Shown piece after piece: positions 45,737 through 53,884 of a stretch of DNA of 64,000 nucleotides. The notes beneath the pieces are model-generated. The model had not been told where the DNA came from. It worked only from the letters and a program-made list of their open reading frames with translations, and searched no databases. Source of the stretch: Sediminibacterium salmoneum NBRC 103935 (GTDB lineage Bacteria > Bacteroidota > Bacteroidia > Chitinophagales > Chitinophagaceae); assembly GCF_000511175.1 (NCBI RefSeq), contig NZ_KI866530.1:1486919-1550918 (forward strand). The letters run 5' to 3'. Every line of letters begins with the position of its first letter. Positions within the stretch are counted from its first letter, which is position 1. The position numbers and the translations under genes are program-made.

Positions 45737-45925
45737 AGGAAACTGTTCATTGAGGTATTTATAAATAATCATAAAAAGATAAATGATTTACTATGTGAAG
45801 TAATCATTCAGGAAGTAAATGAACATAATCAAATCATTAACCCTACCTATATTCCATTTACTATTGGAACGGATACAGAAAAATCAAAATGGACAAGATT
45901 TGAAATACCGGCGATATTAGATTAG
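45737..45925 (+). pseudogene. coding remnant without a start codon
   Basis: The roughly 600-base gap between the hydrolase gene and tRNA-Pro (45537-46146) contains no intact gene. One plus-strand frame stays open for 62 codons, beginning after a TGA at 45734 and ending at TAG 45923-45925. It reads RKLFIEVFINNHKKIND near the start and PFTIGTDTEKSKWTRFEIP near the end, which looks protein-like rather than random. There is no ATG at its head. I do not recognise the family. A decayed accessory gene is the simplest reading; chance is not excluded. Upstream of it, 45540-45736 is AT-rich and I see nothing there. Confidence 0.4.
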
Positions 45926-46002
45926 CTCACTCCGTTCGCTGATCCCATAGGATTCACATCGTTTCACTCTGTGCCCAAAGGATTAGCTCACTCCGTTCGC
46001 TG
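45920..46002. repeat. pair of 22-base direct repeats
   Basis: GATTAGCTCACTCCGTTCGC plus two bases (TG) occurs at 45920-45941 and again, identical, at 45981-46002, with a 61-base period. The first copy overlaps the stop of the coding remnant. Only two copies are present. Confidence 0.85.
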
Positions 46003-46012
46003 TTCCTTTGGG
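45974..46012. repeat. 9-bp perfect inverted repeat enclosing the second direct repeat
   Basis: CCCAAAGGA (45974-45982) and TCCTTTGGG (46004-46012) flank a 21-base loop that is most of the second 22-base repeat. The right arm continues into a run of seven G residues (46010-46016). Confidence 0.7.
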
Positions 46013-46030
46013 GGGGTGTACTAAACAAAT

Positions 46031-46063
46031 AAAACCCTTCAGCGCTTCGCGCTGTGGGGTTTT
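46031..46063. terminator. strong GC hairpin with T tract, orientation uncertain
   Basis: AAAACCC / GGGTTTT enclose a perfect CAGCGC-TTC-GCGCTG hairpin (46040-46054). The T tract is better on the plus strand, but no plus-strand gene ends nearby except the coding remnant. It is followed by further inverted repeats, ACGCTC / GAGCGT, at 46066-46086. Confidence 0.55.
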
Positions 46064-46103
46064 TTACGCTCGTATTTATGAGCGTAAACGCTCAACATAC
46101 TCG

Positions 46104-46135
46104 CATAAAAAACCCCTCGACTTCGTCGAAGGGTT
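46104..46135 (-). terminator. Rho-independent terminator of the tRNA transcript
   Basis: On the minus strand AACCC..TCGAC, loop GAA, GTCGA..GGGTT forms a stem with one mismatch, followed by six T residues. It lies 11 bases beyond the 3' end of tRNA-Pro. Confidence 0.8.
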
Positions 46136-46146
46136 ATGTTGTTTCG

Positions 46147-46220
46147 TCGGGAAGACAGGATTCGAACCTGCGACCCCCTGGTCCCAAACCAGGTGCGCTA
46201 CCGGCCTGCGCTACTTCCCG
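46147..46220 (-). tRNA. tRNA-Pro (TGG)
   Basis: The minus strand folds as a full cloverleaf. The acceptor stem is CGGGAAG / CTTCCCG with discriminator A. The anticodon stem CCTGG / CCAGG has a loop of TTTGGGA giving anticodon TGG, and the T arm contains GGTTCGAATCC. CCA is not encoded. It lies downstream of tRNA-Ser with 72 bases between them. Confidence 0.96.
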
Positions 46221-46292
46221 TGAACCTTTCCTGATTTCCGCCGGAGGAAATCATTCTTTTCGTTTGCTCGCAGATTATATTTAAATAATCTG

Positions 46293-46381
46293 CGGTGAGG
46301 GCGGGATTCGAACCCGCGGTACAGTTTAACCCGTACGGCAGTTTAGCAAACTACTGATTTCAGCCACTCATCCACCTCACC
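46293..46381 (-). tRNA. tRNA-Ser (GCT)
   Basis: A class II tRNA of 89 bases with acceptor stem GGTGAGG / CCTCACC. The anticodon stem GTAGT / ACTGC has loop TTGCTAA giving anticodon GCT. It has a long variable arm (CGTACGGGTTAAACTGTACCG region) and T arm GGTTCGAATCC. CCA is not encoded. It is probably co-transcribed with tRNA-Pro. Confidence 0.96.
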
Positions 46382-46472
46382 GTCCTTACTCCTTTCGGAG
46401 AGGGATGCAAAAGTAAGTTTCCTGAGGATAACTGCCAAAAATTGAGGCAAAAAATCCAAAAATAAAAATGAA

Positions 46473-47903
46473 CTACATAGCCGCCAGCTGCACCTTCTGA
46501 GTTAGTTCCATTACATTCTCTCTGAAAATAGAGTCAGTATCCATCAGATCTTTTACGGTCTGACAGGAATGGATAACGGTGGTATGGTCTCTGCCTCCAA
46601 AATGCTCTCCAATGGTTTTTAAAGAGTTTTTGGTGAAAGCTTTGGCCAGGTACATGGTTATCTGTCGGGCCTGAACAATTTCGCGTTTACGTGTCTTATG
46701 TAACAAACGGTCGTAGGGTACATCAAAGTACTCACAAACCATTTTCTGAATAGCGTCAATGGTAATTTCCTTGCTGCTGGTCTTAACAAAATTGCGCAAC
46801 ACTTTCTTAGCCAGTTCTACATCAATTTCCTTCTTATTTAAAGAAGACTGAGCCAGTAAAGAAATTAAAGCTCCTTCCAGTTCACGAACGTTGGTGTTGA
46901 TATTGTACGCCACGTACTTAATTACTTCTTTCGGCATATCCAAACCATCGTTCTTCATTTTCTTCTCCAGAATCTCAATACGGGTTTCGTAATCCGGCAC
47001 CTGCAAGTCGGCACTTAAACCCCATCTGAAACGGCTTAGCAAACGTTCCTGCATGCCATCCAGATCCTTAGGTGCTTTATCAGAAGTTAGCACCAATTGC
47101 TTTCCGCTCTGGTGCAAATGGTTGAAGATGGCAAAAAATGCATCCTGACTTTTTTCAGCACGGCTGAAGAATTGAACATCATCAATAATCAACACATCAA
47201 TCAACTGATAAAAATGAATAAAGTCATTAATGGCGTTGTTACGACTATGATCAACAAACTGATTAATGAATTTTTCACTGCTAACATATAAAACCACCTT
47301 GGAAGGGTGTAATCTTTTCACTTCATTTCCAATGGCCTGGGCAAGGTGGGTTTTACCCAATCCAACGCCACCATAAATCACCAAAGGATTAAAAGAGTTG
47401 GCACCGGGCTTTTCCGCAACCGTTTTACCGGCTCTGCGTGCAACGCGGTTACAATCCCCCTCTATAAAAGAATCAAAAATATATCCCTGGTTCAGCTGTG
47501 GATCAATCTGCATTTTTTTCAACCCCGGAATCACAAAAGGATTCTTTACAGGATTATCAATCACCAGTGGAAAGTTCATTTCATTGTTATTGATAGACTT
47601 TGGACCTCTGGCAGGTAAATCAACTGAACCACGGCTATTGGTATTGCCGCTGTCTACCATGATGCGGTATTCTAATCTTGCGTCTTTTCCTAATTCACGT
47701 TTTAAAGTTTTTGCAAGCAACGTAACATAATGCTCTTCCAGGTATTCGTAGAAGAATTGAGATGGAACCTGGATTAGTAATACATTTCCTTTCAACTCTA
47801 CCGGAGTAATTGGCTCAAACCATGTTTTGTAATGTTGCCATTCAACAATGTCTTTGATAATTTTTAAACAATTGATCCAAACATTTTCAGCGTTCTTAGC
47901 CAT
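46473..47903 (-). CDS. dnaA: chromosomal replication initiator protein DnaA
   Basis: DnaA binds DnaA boxes at oriC and opens the duplex with ATP. Domain I is MAKNAENVWINCLKIIKD with QHYKTWFEPI. The AAA+ domain III has Walker A GGVGLGKTHLAQA, Walker B VLIIDDVQFF and sensor 2 region VRELEGALISL. Domain IV ends with the DNA-binding signature FGGRDHTTVIHSC. The 476-residue length is normal and nothing is missing. The 142 bases upstream contain only one near-match to a DnaA box (TGTGGATAT), so an adjacent oriC is not supported. Confidence 0.97.
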   Translation of the reverse strand: MAKNAENVWINCLKIIKDIVEWQHYKTWFEPITPVELKGNVLLIQVPSQFFYEYLEEHYVTLLAKTLKRELGKDARLEYRIMVDSGNTNSRGSVDLPARGPKSINNNEMNFPLVIDNPVKNPFVIPGLKKMQIDPQLNQGYIFDSFIEGDCNRVARRAGKTVAEKPGANSFNPLVIYGGVGLGKTHLAQAIGNEVKRLHPSKVVLYVSSEKFINQFVDHSRNNAINDFIHFYQLIDVLIIDDVQFFSRAEKSQDAFFAIFNHLHQSGKQLVLTSDKAPKDLDGMQERLLSRFRWGLSADLQVPDYETRIEILEKKMKNDGLDMPKEVIKYVAYNINTNVRELEGALISLLAQSSLNKKEIDVELAKKVLRNFVKTSSKEITIDAIQKMVCEYFDVPYDRLLHKTRKREIVQARQITMYLAKAFTKNSLKTIGEHFGGRDHTTVIHSCQTVKDLMDTDSIFRENVMELTQKVQLAAM

Positions 47904-48045
47904 ACAATTAAGTGAACAATTTTATATAATCAGTTAAGTTTTATCTCTGCTTACAAGTTATCTTATTTTCCCCATATGTGGATATGTTTCGAAAATAAAA
48001 ACCGGGTTGCGAATATGTAGACTTTATGTTGAAAAAAAAATTTTT

Positions 48046-49002
48046 TTATTCGCTTGGTTTTCTCATTATAACTACAGTATGGGCTTTCGGCGATTTATTT
48101 CTTTTTACTTCCGAAAAATTATAATCTAAACGTCCCATTTGTATGCCTCCAAAGCCCATCTGGTTCACCAAAATATCCCCACCATCCTTGTTTTTATATT
48201 TTCTGGGTTGATCAAAAAAGCGGTGTGTATGACCACCGATGATTAAATCGATGTTCCGACTCTCTTTGGCCAGAATTTCATCGCTCACTTTATTGTCGCT
48301 GTATTTGTCTCCCAGGTGCGAAAGACAAACAATCAAATCACATTTTTTCTGCTTCAGTAAATCAGCTGTTTGGTTGGCTGCAACAATCGGATCATTGTAT
48401 ACTGTATTACCGTACAAATTTTTGGGAACCAAGCCTTCCAGTTCAATACCCACACCTAAAATTCCAATGCGTTGTTTTCCTTTCTGAATAATGGTGTATG
48501 GTTTATACAAAAACTCCATCGGTGTTCCCTTAAAATCATAATTGGAAATCACCACGGGAAAATTGGCATGCTGTAATTGATTGGCAAAGTTTTCAATGCC
48601 TGCATCAAAATCATGATTCCCCATTGTAACCGCATCATAACCCATTTTGGCCATGGCTTTTATTTCAGGTTCTCCCTTGTACAAATTAAAGTACGGGGTA
48701 CCCTGAAAAATATCACCCGCATCCAGCAATAAGGTGGATGCGTTCTCCTCCCGAACCGATTGAATGATGGACGCTCTGGCTGCTACCCCACCCAATCCCT
48801 GGTTTCGGCCCCCATCCATGGGGAAAGGTTCCAATCTGCTGTGCACGTCATTGGTGTGTAAAATGGTCAGAAGGGATTGTTCTGGTATCGACTGTAATCC
48901 ATCCAGCGTTTGCGCTTGTAAAACACCCTTGCCAGCAATTGCACCAGCTGCCAGTGCAGCACCTGTGAATGCGGTTTGTTTTATAAAATGTCTTCTATTC
49001 AT
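48046..49002 (-). CDS. Tat-exported metallophosphatase, 5'-nucleotidase N-terminal-type domain
   Basis: A calcineurin-like phosphoesterase that corresponds to the catalytic half of UshA-type 5'-nucleotidases. The signal has the twin-arginine motif NRRHFIK followed by a mild hydrophobic stretch and VLQAQ. Metal-binding blocks are in order: LHTNDVHSRLEP, LLLDAGDIFQGTP, TMGNHDFDAG, CLSHLGDKYSD and GGHTHRFF. The protein ends at 318 residues with no C-terminal substrate-binding domain. That domain is encoded by the preceding gene, whose last eight bases overlap this start. Together they probably rebuild one enzyme. Confidence 0.92.
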   Translation of the reverse strand: MNRRHFIKQTAFTGAALAAGAIAGKGVLQAQTLDGLQSIPEQSLLTILHTNDVHSRLEPFPMDGGRNQGLGGVAARASIIQSVREENASTLLLDAGDIFQGTPYFNLYKGEPEIKAMAKMGYDAVTMGNHDFDAGIENFANQLQHANFPVVISNYDFKGTPMEFLYKPYTIIQKGKQRIGILGVGIELEGLVPKNLYGNTVYNDPIVAANQTADLLKQKKCDLIVCLSHLGDKYSDNKVSDEILAKESRNIDLIIGGHTHRFFDQPRKYKNKDGGDILVNQMGFGGIQMGRLDYNFSEVKRNKSPKAHTVVIMRKPSE

Positions 49003-49744
49003 TGTTATTGCTGGTTACACGGTTTTCAATTTTAGGATCCAGGGGTTTTCCACTGGCAGTAATTTCAGTAACATAACTGATTAAAGCATCCCGTATTAAA
49101 TACCCTTTGTTCTGAAAAGGAAAAGGTTTTAGCATGGCAGCATCACTACCACCCTGAGCAACATAATCGGAATTGGCAACAATATAAGTGGCGTTTCTAT
49201 CCAGTGGTTTTCCATTCACTACAATATCAACGGCTTTCTTATCTTGAATTTTAAAAGATGAACCTTTCGAAATGGGCCAGCCTCCATCGGCAGCAACATG
49301 CTGAAACAAGGCTTCCAGCACCGATCCCTTCAATTCCTGAATCACAAGCAAATTGTCAAAAGGCATTAACTCATAAATATTTCCTACGGTAATATTCCCT
49401 TTGTTCAGTGTGGTTCTGATACCTCCGGAATTCATGAAAGCAATATCTACGGCAACTTCAAATTTTCTGGCTGCCAAATCCCGCATGCAGTCTGCCATGA
49501 AATTACCCAGGCCACTCTCCGGTAACCGCTTGGCCAAAGTAGTAGGCGTAAATCCAATTACTTTGTTCATTGTGCTGTTAATTTCAACCGAATAGGGCTG
49601 AATCAGATTCAAGAGAGCCGTATCCTGCTTTTGCTTACCCGACACAGACAAACCCTGATAATTTACGGTATTCGGAACCTGAATGGTACCGCAGGATAAA
49701 GCAACAAAAAGGTAGAATACAAGCGGAAAAGTATAACGCTTCAT
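48995..49744 (-). CDS. 5'-nucleotidase C-terminal domain lipoprotein
   Basis: A 249-residue protein equal to the substrate-binding half of 5'-nucleotidases (PF02872). Lipobox VALSC puts a lipid anchor near residue 18. Family blocks are ESGLGNFMADCMRDLA, DIAFMNSGGIRTTLNKG, GNIYELMPFDNLLVIQELKG and YIVANSDYVAQGGSDAAML, containing the loop that stacks the nucleoside. It precedes and overlaps the catalytic-domain gene by eight bases, in the order opposite to the fused enzymes. It should be Sec-exported and membrane-anchored, unlike its Tat-exported partner. Confidence 0.9.
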   Translation of the reverse strand: MKRYTFPLVFYLFVALSCGTIQVPNTVNYQGLSVSGKQKQDTALLNLIQPYSVEINSTMNKVIGFTPTTLAKRLPESGLGNFMADCMRDLAARKFEVAVDIAFMNSGGIRTTLNKGNITVGNIYELMPFDNLLVIQELKGSVLEALFQHVAADGGWPISKGSSFKIQDKKAVDIVVNGKPLDRNATYIVANSDYVAQGGSDAAMLKPFPFQNKGYLIRDALISYVTEITASGKPLDPKIENRVTSNNNE

Positions 49745-49797
49745 AGTAGACAGTTGTGAACGAAGAAAGGTACAATTTTAATTGGTAAAAATACACC

Positions 49798-49805
49798 TAC
49801 TTTTG
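49798..49805 (+). promoter_or_regulatory. likely -7 promoter element (TACTTTTG) for the DUF3127 gene
   Basis: TACTTTTG matches TAnnTTTG, 19 bases before the ATG at 49825. TTG at 49782-49784 may be part of the -33 element, although the spacing is short. Confidence 0.5.
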
Positions 49806-49824
49806 TTTAAAATAAACCTTACCC

Positions 49825-50202
49825 ATGAGTTATGAAATTGTAGGCAAACTGGTAGCCAAATTTGATATTGTTCAGCGCACAGAAAGTTTTAAAACCAGAG
49901 AATTTGTTATTGAAAAATCAGAAGATATTAACGGAAGAACCATCACGAATTATGTGAAGTTTCAATGTGTGCAGGATAAAACTGCCATGCCCGACAGATT
50001 CAATATTGGTGAAGACGTAAAAGTTCTTTTTAATATCAAGGGAACCAAATGGGTAAAAGACGGAAGAGAAAACTATATCACCAACCTGGATGCATGGAGA
50101 ATGGAAACAGTAAAATTGGCTTCTGAAGGCGATATGCCTCCTTCTGCATCTTATAACGATATACCACCCAGCGACGAAGTGGTAGACGATCTTCCATTCT
50201 AA
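49825..50202 (+). CDS. DUF3127 protein with SSB-like acidic C-terminal tip
   Basis: A 125-residue cytoplasmic protein of the DUF3127 family, found mainly in Bacteroidota. The core (residues 1-95) is a small beta-rich, OB-like domain: YEIVGKLVAKFDIVQRTESFK, TREFVIEKSEDINGR and NIKGTKWVKDGRENYITNLDAWR. It is followed by a Pro/Ser-rich linker and the tip DDLPF. The tip closely resembles the SSB C-terminal peptide (DDDIPF) that recruits DNA repair and replication proteins. The resemblance is seen directly; a DNA-related role is inference. The downstream flavoprotein gene follows after 34 bases. Confidence 0.9.
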   Translation: MSYEIVGKLVAKFDIVQRTESFKTREFVIEKSEDINGRTITNYVKFQCVQDKTAMPDRFNIGEDVKVLFNIKGTKWVKDGRENYITNLDAWRMETVKLASEGDMPPSASYNDIPPSDEVVDDLPF

Positions 50203-50236
50203 AGCTTTTTACTTTTTAGGATCAACACCTGACAGT

Positions 50237-51808
50237 ATGCAAAAAAATATCTCGCTTAAATTAAAGCCCGAAGAAACGGCCAGTCCAATGATTGTGCAAT
50301 CCATGCTGGCTGCAGCTTTGGGAACAGTTGCAGAAAATATTACCGGATACACCACCCTCAAACAATCCATAGACGCCAGAAGTCGTCAGCAGGTTTGGAT
50401 CAACCTGACCCTGAACGCTTTTGTGAATGAACCTTTCATAGAAAGAAGTAAAAACCTTTTTGCTTTTGATTCATTACCCGCAAAGGCAAAAAAAGTGGTT
50501 ATTGTAGGGGCCGGACCCGCAGGGCTTTTTGCGGCATTGGAACTTTTACAATTAGGCATTCAGCCAATTATCATTGAAAGAGGAAAAGATGTAAAAGCCC
50601 GAAGAAGAGACCTTGCCGTATTAAACAAACAAGGCATCATTAATCCGGACAGCAATTATTGTTTTGGTGAAGGCGGAGCCGGAACCTACAGCGATGGTAA
50701 ATTGTATACCAGAAGCAGTAAGAGAGGAAGCATAGATAAAGTATTGCAATTGTTTTATCAGTTTGGAGCAGAAGAAAAAATTCTCTATCAATCGCATCCA
50801 CATATTGGAACCAATAAGTTGCCGCAGATTATTGCTGCCATGCGCGAACAAATTATTGTTGCGGGTGGGGAAGTGCATTTTGAAACCAAACTTATCGACT
50901 TCGAAGTCAGAGATAATAAAATCATTTCGCTGAAAACAGCCAATGGCGGCAGTTTTGCAGCAGATGCATTTATACTGGCAACCGGGCATTCTGCCAGAGA
51001 TATATTCAGACTGCTCCATCAAAAAAATATTGAAATAGAAGCCAAACCCTTTGCCTTGGGTGTAAGAATTGAACATCCGCAAAGCATTATTGATTCCGCA
51101 CAATACCACTGTAATACAAGGGGCGAATTTTTACCACCTGCCTCTTATAGTTTGGTAGAACAGGTAAAGCAAAGAGGCGTGTTTAGTTTTTGTATGTGTC
51201 CCGGAGGGATTATAGCCACCGCTTCAACTGATCCCGGCGAATTGGTTGTAAACGGCTGGAGCCCAAGCAAACGAAATAACCCATTTGCCAATAGCGGAAT
51301 GGTAGTACAGGTTGCTGAACAGGATGCATTGAAATATTTTAAGAAGAAAGAAATCAATCCTCTCCTGCTCATGGATTTTCAGCAATCAGTAGAGCAGAAA
51401 GCTTTTACTGCCGGAGGCGGAAACTTTGTAGCACCAGCGCAAAGAATGGTAGATTTCTGTAACAATAAACTTTCACAAAACCTACCAGATTGCAGTTATT
51501 TACCGGGCTTACAGGCTGCGAATCTGCAACAAGTCTTACCCGATTTTATTTATCAATCCTTACAAGGGGCACTAAAAATGTTTGGGGCAAAAATGAAAGG
51601 GTACTATACCAATGAAGCAGTTTTGGTAGCAACAGAAAGCAGAACTTCTTCTCCTGTAAGAATACCCAGGGATCCGGAAAAACTAACGCATACGCAACTG
51701 CAGAATTTATATCCATGCGGAGAAGGTGCAGGTTATGCCGGAGGGATTGTAAGCGCCGCCATGGACGGACAGAAGCTGGCTCATCAGATTGCAAAAGTTT
51801 TCGGTTAA
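50237..51808 (+). CDS. FAD-dependent oxidoreductase of the COG2509 type
   Basis: A 523-residue predicted flavin-dependent dehydrogenase. Residues 1-85 are a separate N-terminal alpha/beta domain (KLKPEETASP, RSRQQVWINLTLNAFV). The FAD-binding motif is VVIVGAGPAGLFAALELLQLG near residue 90, here split as VVIVGAGPAGLF and AALELLQLG. GGAGTYSDGKLYTR and FILATGHSARDIF follow, both diagnostic of this group. The C-terminal flavin loop is YPCGEGAGYAGGIVSAAMDG. No signal peptide. The physiological substrate is unknown for the whole group. It follows the DUF3127 gene and precedes a convergent gene. Confidence 0.88.
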   Translation: MQKNISLKLKPEETASPMIVQSMLAAALGTVAENITGYTTLKQSIDARSRQQVWINLTLNAFVNEPFIERSKNLFAFDSLPAKAKKVVIVGAGPAGLFAALELLQLGIQPIIIERGKDVKARRRDLAVLNKQGIINPDSNYCFGEGGAGTYSDGKLYTRSSKRGSIDKVLQLFYQFGAEEKILYQSHPHIGTNKLPQIIAAMREQIIVAGGEVHFETKLIDFEVRDNKIISLKTANGGSFAADAFILATGHSARDIFRLLHQKNIEIEAKPFALGVRIEHPQSIIDSAQYHCNTRGEFLPPASYSLVEQVKQRGVFSFCMCPGGIIATASTDPGELVVNGWSPSKRNNPFANSGMVVQVAEQDALKYFKKKEINPLLLMDFQQSVEQKAFTAGGGNFVAPAQRMVDFCNNKLSQNLPDCSYLPGLQAANLQQVLPDFIYQSLQGALKMFGAKMKGYYTNEAVLVATESRTSSPVRIPRDPEKLTHTQLQNLYPCGEGAGYAGGIVSAAMDGQKLAHQIAKVFG

Positions 51809-51845
51809 TAAACTTCTATGCTTTAGAAGTATATTTTTCTGGCCC

Positions 51846-52832
51846 CTATTGTTTCTTCTTAGCCTCTAACAAATTATCTGTAATCAGGCGGTTGTTTTTG
51901 TAGGCCTCAACTTCAGTTGCAAATTTGGATTGTCTCTCTGCATTGGCTTGAAACAAATTACTTAAATCAGGTTTACCTGCATCCACCCAGGCCGTGTACC
52001 AGAAATCAGCAATCATAGAGGCAGAATGCAGTAATTGTTGATTAATGGTGGGCTTTAATTGATTCGCATAGGCTTTGGCAAATCCACTGGTATAAGAACG
52101 GGATTGTTTACCATTGCGCATTTGGTAGCGATACTTGGTAGAGTCTGTAAAAGAAAGCGAAACCTTCTTTTCCATTTCCAGTATATCCGGCAACAACTTA
52201 TGTGCACGTTGCATGGCTTTCTGAACCTCACGCATAGGATTGCGCAAATATTGTGCTTTATGACCGTTGAACAGGTTATAGCTTTCCATTTCCAGTTCCG
52301 GAATCATCGACTCCCATAAACCGTGCAGGCCTTGCTGATTGGTTAACTGTCCATCGTAGTTAAGGGTAGTATGCAAAGGCACATTGGCATCTCCAATATA
52401 GTGGCCCAGATCTGCTGCATAAAAAAGGATGGAGTCTTTGTTCTGATTCTTAAAAGCGGCTGTAAGCCTGTCTTTCATCACTATAATCTGATAAGGAACA
52501 TAGCCATACTGTTTTAAAGTATCCCAGCTATATTTTTCAATGGCTTTGTCAAAGCCCGATGGAAGCTGAAAAGCAGTCTTTACTTTATACGGCTCAAGGT
52601 CCATGAAATGTTTGGGAGCTTCCGTGCTATCCGTATTTCTGCGGGTATCTGCCCTGGGAGCATCATACACCAGCTTCGACAGATTACTGTGAAAAAAGCT
52701 ACTCATTTCCACCGGCAATTGATAAATAGCCAATTGGTGTATGGTACGGTGAACCAAGAATCCCCAGCCTGATAAACCAACTAAGCAAACAAGCATCAAT
52801 CCTGCAACTCCCCACTTCTGAAAACCCTTCAT
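51846..52832 (-). CDS. zinc-dependent phospholipase C/S1-P1 nuclease-like exported protein
   Basis: A 328-residue exported protein of the all-helical, tri-zinc phospholipase C/P1 nuclease fold. The start at 52832 (MKGFQKWGVAGLMLVCLVGL) gives a good signal peptide; the open extension to 52922 does not. The mature N terminus would begin at or near Trp in GWGFLVHRTIHQLAIYQL, and a Trp-first N terminus is a zinc ligand in this fold. Other ligand-like positions are in KHFMDLEPY, FYAADLGHYIGDANVPLHT and LHGLWESMIPE. The substrate (lipid or nucleic acid) cannot be told. It is divergent from the ABC transporter pair. Confidence 0.78.
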   Translation of the reverse strand: MKGFQKWGVAGLMLVCLVGLSGWGFLVHRTIHQLAIYQLPVEMSSFFHSNLSKLVYDAPRADTRRNTDSTEAPKHFMDLEPYKVKTAFQLPSGFDKAIEKYSWDTLKQYGYVPYQIIVMKDRLTAAFKNQNKDSILFYAADLGHYIGDANVPLHTTLNYDGQLTNQQGLHGLWESMIPELEMESYNLFNGHKAQYLRNPMREVQKAMQRAHKLLPDILEMEKKVSLSFTDSTKYRYQMRNGKQSRSYTSGFAKAYANQLKPTINQQLLHSASMIADFWYTAWVDAGKPDLSNLFQANAERQSKFATEVEAYKNNRLITDNLLEAKKKQ

Positions 52833-52941
52833 TTCTCTGTATTTATATAATCCCGCAAATTTACTCAAAAAACCTGCCCACTCCTGTAATAATATGTTGA
52901 ATGGGCGTACTAATTCATACATTCAGTAAATAATTAAGCGT

Positions 52942-53880
52942 ATGAGTGCAATCTTAGAATTAAACAACCTGAAAAAATATTATGCTACCCAGAAAGCGGT
53001 GGATGATATTAGTTTCAGCATAGAACAGGGAAGTATTTTTGGCTTACTGGGTCCAAACGGCGCAGGCAAAACCACCCTATTGAGAATGATCACCGGAATT
53101 TTTTATCCGGACAGTGGCGAAATCAAATTAGATGGAAGAACTTTTGATCCGCTCAATGATATTATTAATATAGGGTACATGCCGGAAGAAAGGGGCTTGT
53201 ACAAAAAAATGAAAATTGGTGAACAGGCTATGTACCTGGCTCAGTTAAAAGGGTTGAGCAGGGCTGATGCCATGCACAAAATCAAGTTCTGGTTCAAGAA
53301 GCTCGAAATGGAAAGCTGGTGGAATAAAAAAGTGGAAGACCTAAGTAAGGGAATGAGTCAGAAGCTTCAGTTTGTAACCACTATTTTACATGAGCCTAAA
53401 CTGATTATTCTGGACGAACCTTTCAGTGGTCTGGATCCCCTTAACGCAAACCTGATTAAAGAAGAAATATTTGCCTTGGCCAAAAATGGCAGTACGGTTA
53501 TATTTAGTACACACCGTATGGAACAGGTAGAAGAAATCTGCGACCATATTGTATTGGTTAACCTGGGTAAAAAAATACTGGACGGCACGGTACATGGTAT
53601 TAAGCAGCAGTTTAAAGAAAACAAGTTCAGTATTCGCCTGTCAGATGTTTCAGGCAATTTAAGTTCACCTGCATTCAATGTGGTAAAAGTAAATGACCAG
53701 GAATTGATTCTTCAGATTAATCCCGGCTACAAAAGCAATGATATCCTGAATCATTTTCTGCAAACACCTTGTACCATTGAATCTTTCAATGAAATCCTGC
53801 CTTCCTTAAATGAAATATTCATCAGCCAGGTAGAAGGAACACACGCAACAGCAAGAGCATTTCAAAAACTAGACAACTAA
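52942..53880 (+). CDS. ABC transporter ATP-binding protein (NatA-like)
   Basis: The ATPase subunit of an ABC-2 type exporter. Walker A is GLLGPNGAGKTTLLRM near residue 33, the signature is LSKGMSQKLQFV, Walker B is LIILDEPFSGLDP and the switch His is in VIFSTHRMEQ. The last 90 residues are the DUF4162 accessory domain found in NatA-like ATPases. It is followed after four bases by its membrane partner, so the two form an operon. The substrate is unknown; sodium or drug efflux is known for related systems. Confidence 0.93.
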   Translation: MSAILELNNLKKYYATQKAVDDISFSIEQGSIFGLLGPNGAGKTTLLRMITGIFYPDSGEIKLDGRTFDPLNDIINIGYMPEERGLYKKMKIGEQAMYLAQLKGLSRADAMHKIKFWFKKLEMESWWNKKVEDLSKGMSQKLQFVTTILHEPKLIILDEPFSGLDPLNANLIKEEIFALAKNGSTVIFSTHRMEQVEEICDHIVLVNLGKKILDGTVHGIKQQFKENKFSIRLSDVSGNLSSPAFNVVKVNDQELILQINPGYKSNDILNHFLQTPCTIESFNEILPSLNEIFISQVEGTHATARAFQKLDN

Positions 53881-53884
53881 ACGT

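Noticed and set aside
45920..46002. Possible CRISPR array
   Set aside because: Only two copies of the 22-base unit exist, with no further spacers or cas genes in the window.
46008..46284. Two overlapping plus-strand open frames of 71 and 76 codons
   Set aside because: They translate the antisense strand of tRNA-Pro and its hairpins, and the GFEPATPWSQTR-type peptide is a well-known false protein from tRNA genes.
47904..48045. Possible replication origin beside dnaA
   Set aside because: Only one near-match to a DnaA box (TGTGGATAT) was found and no cluster of boxes; in Bacteroidota oriC need not be next to dnaA.
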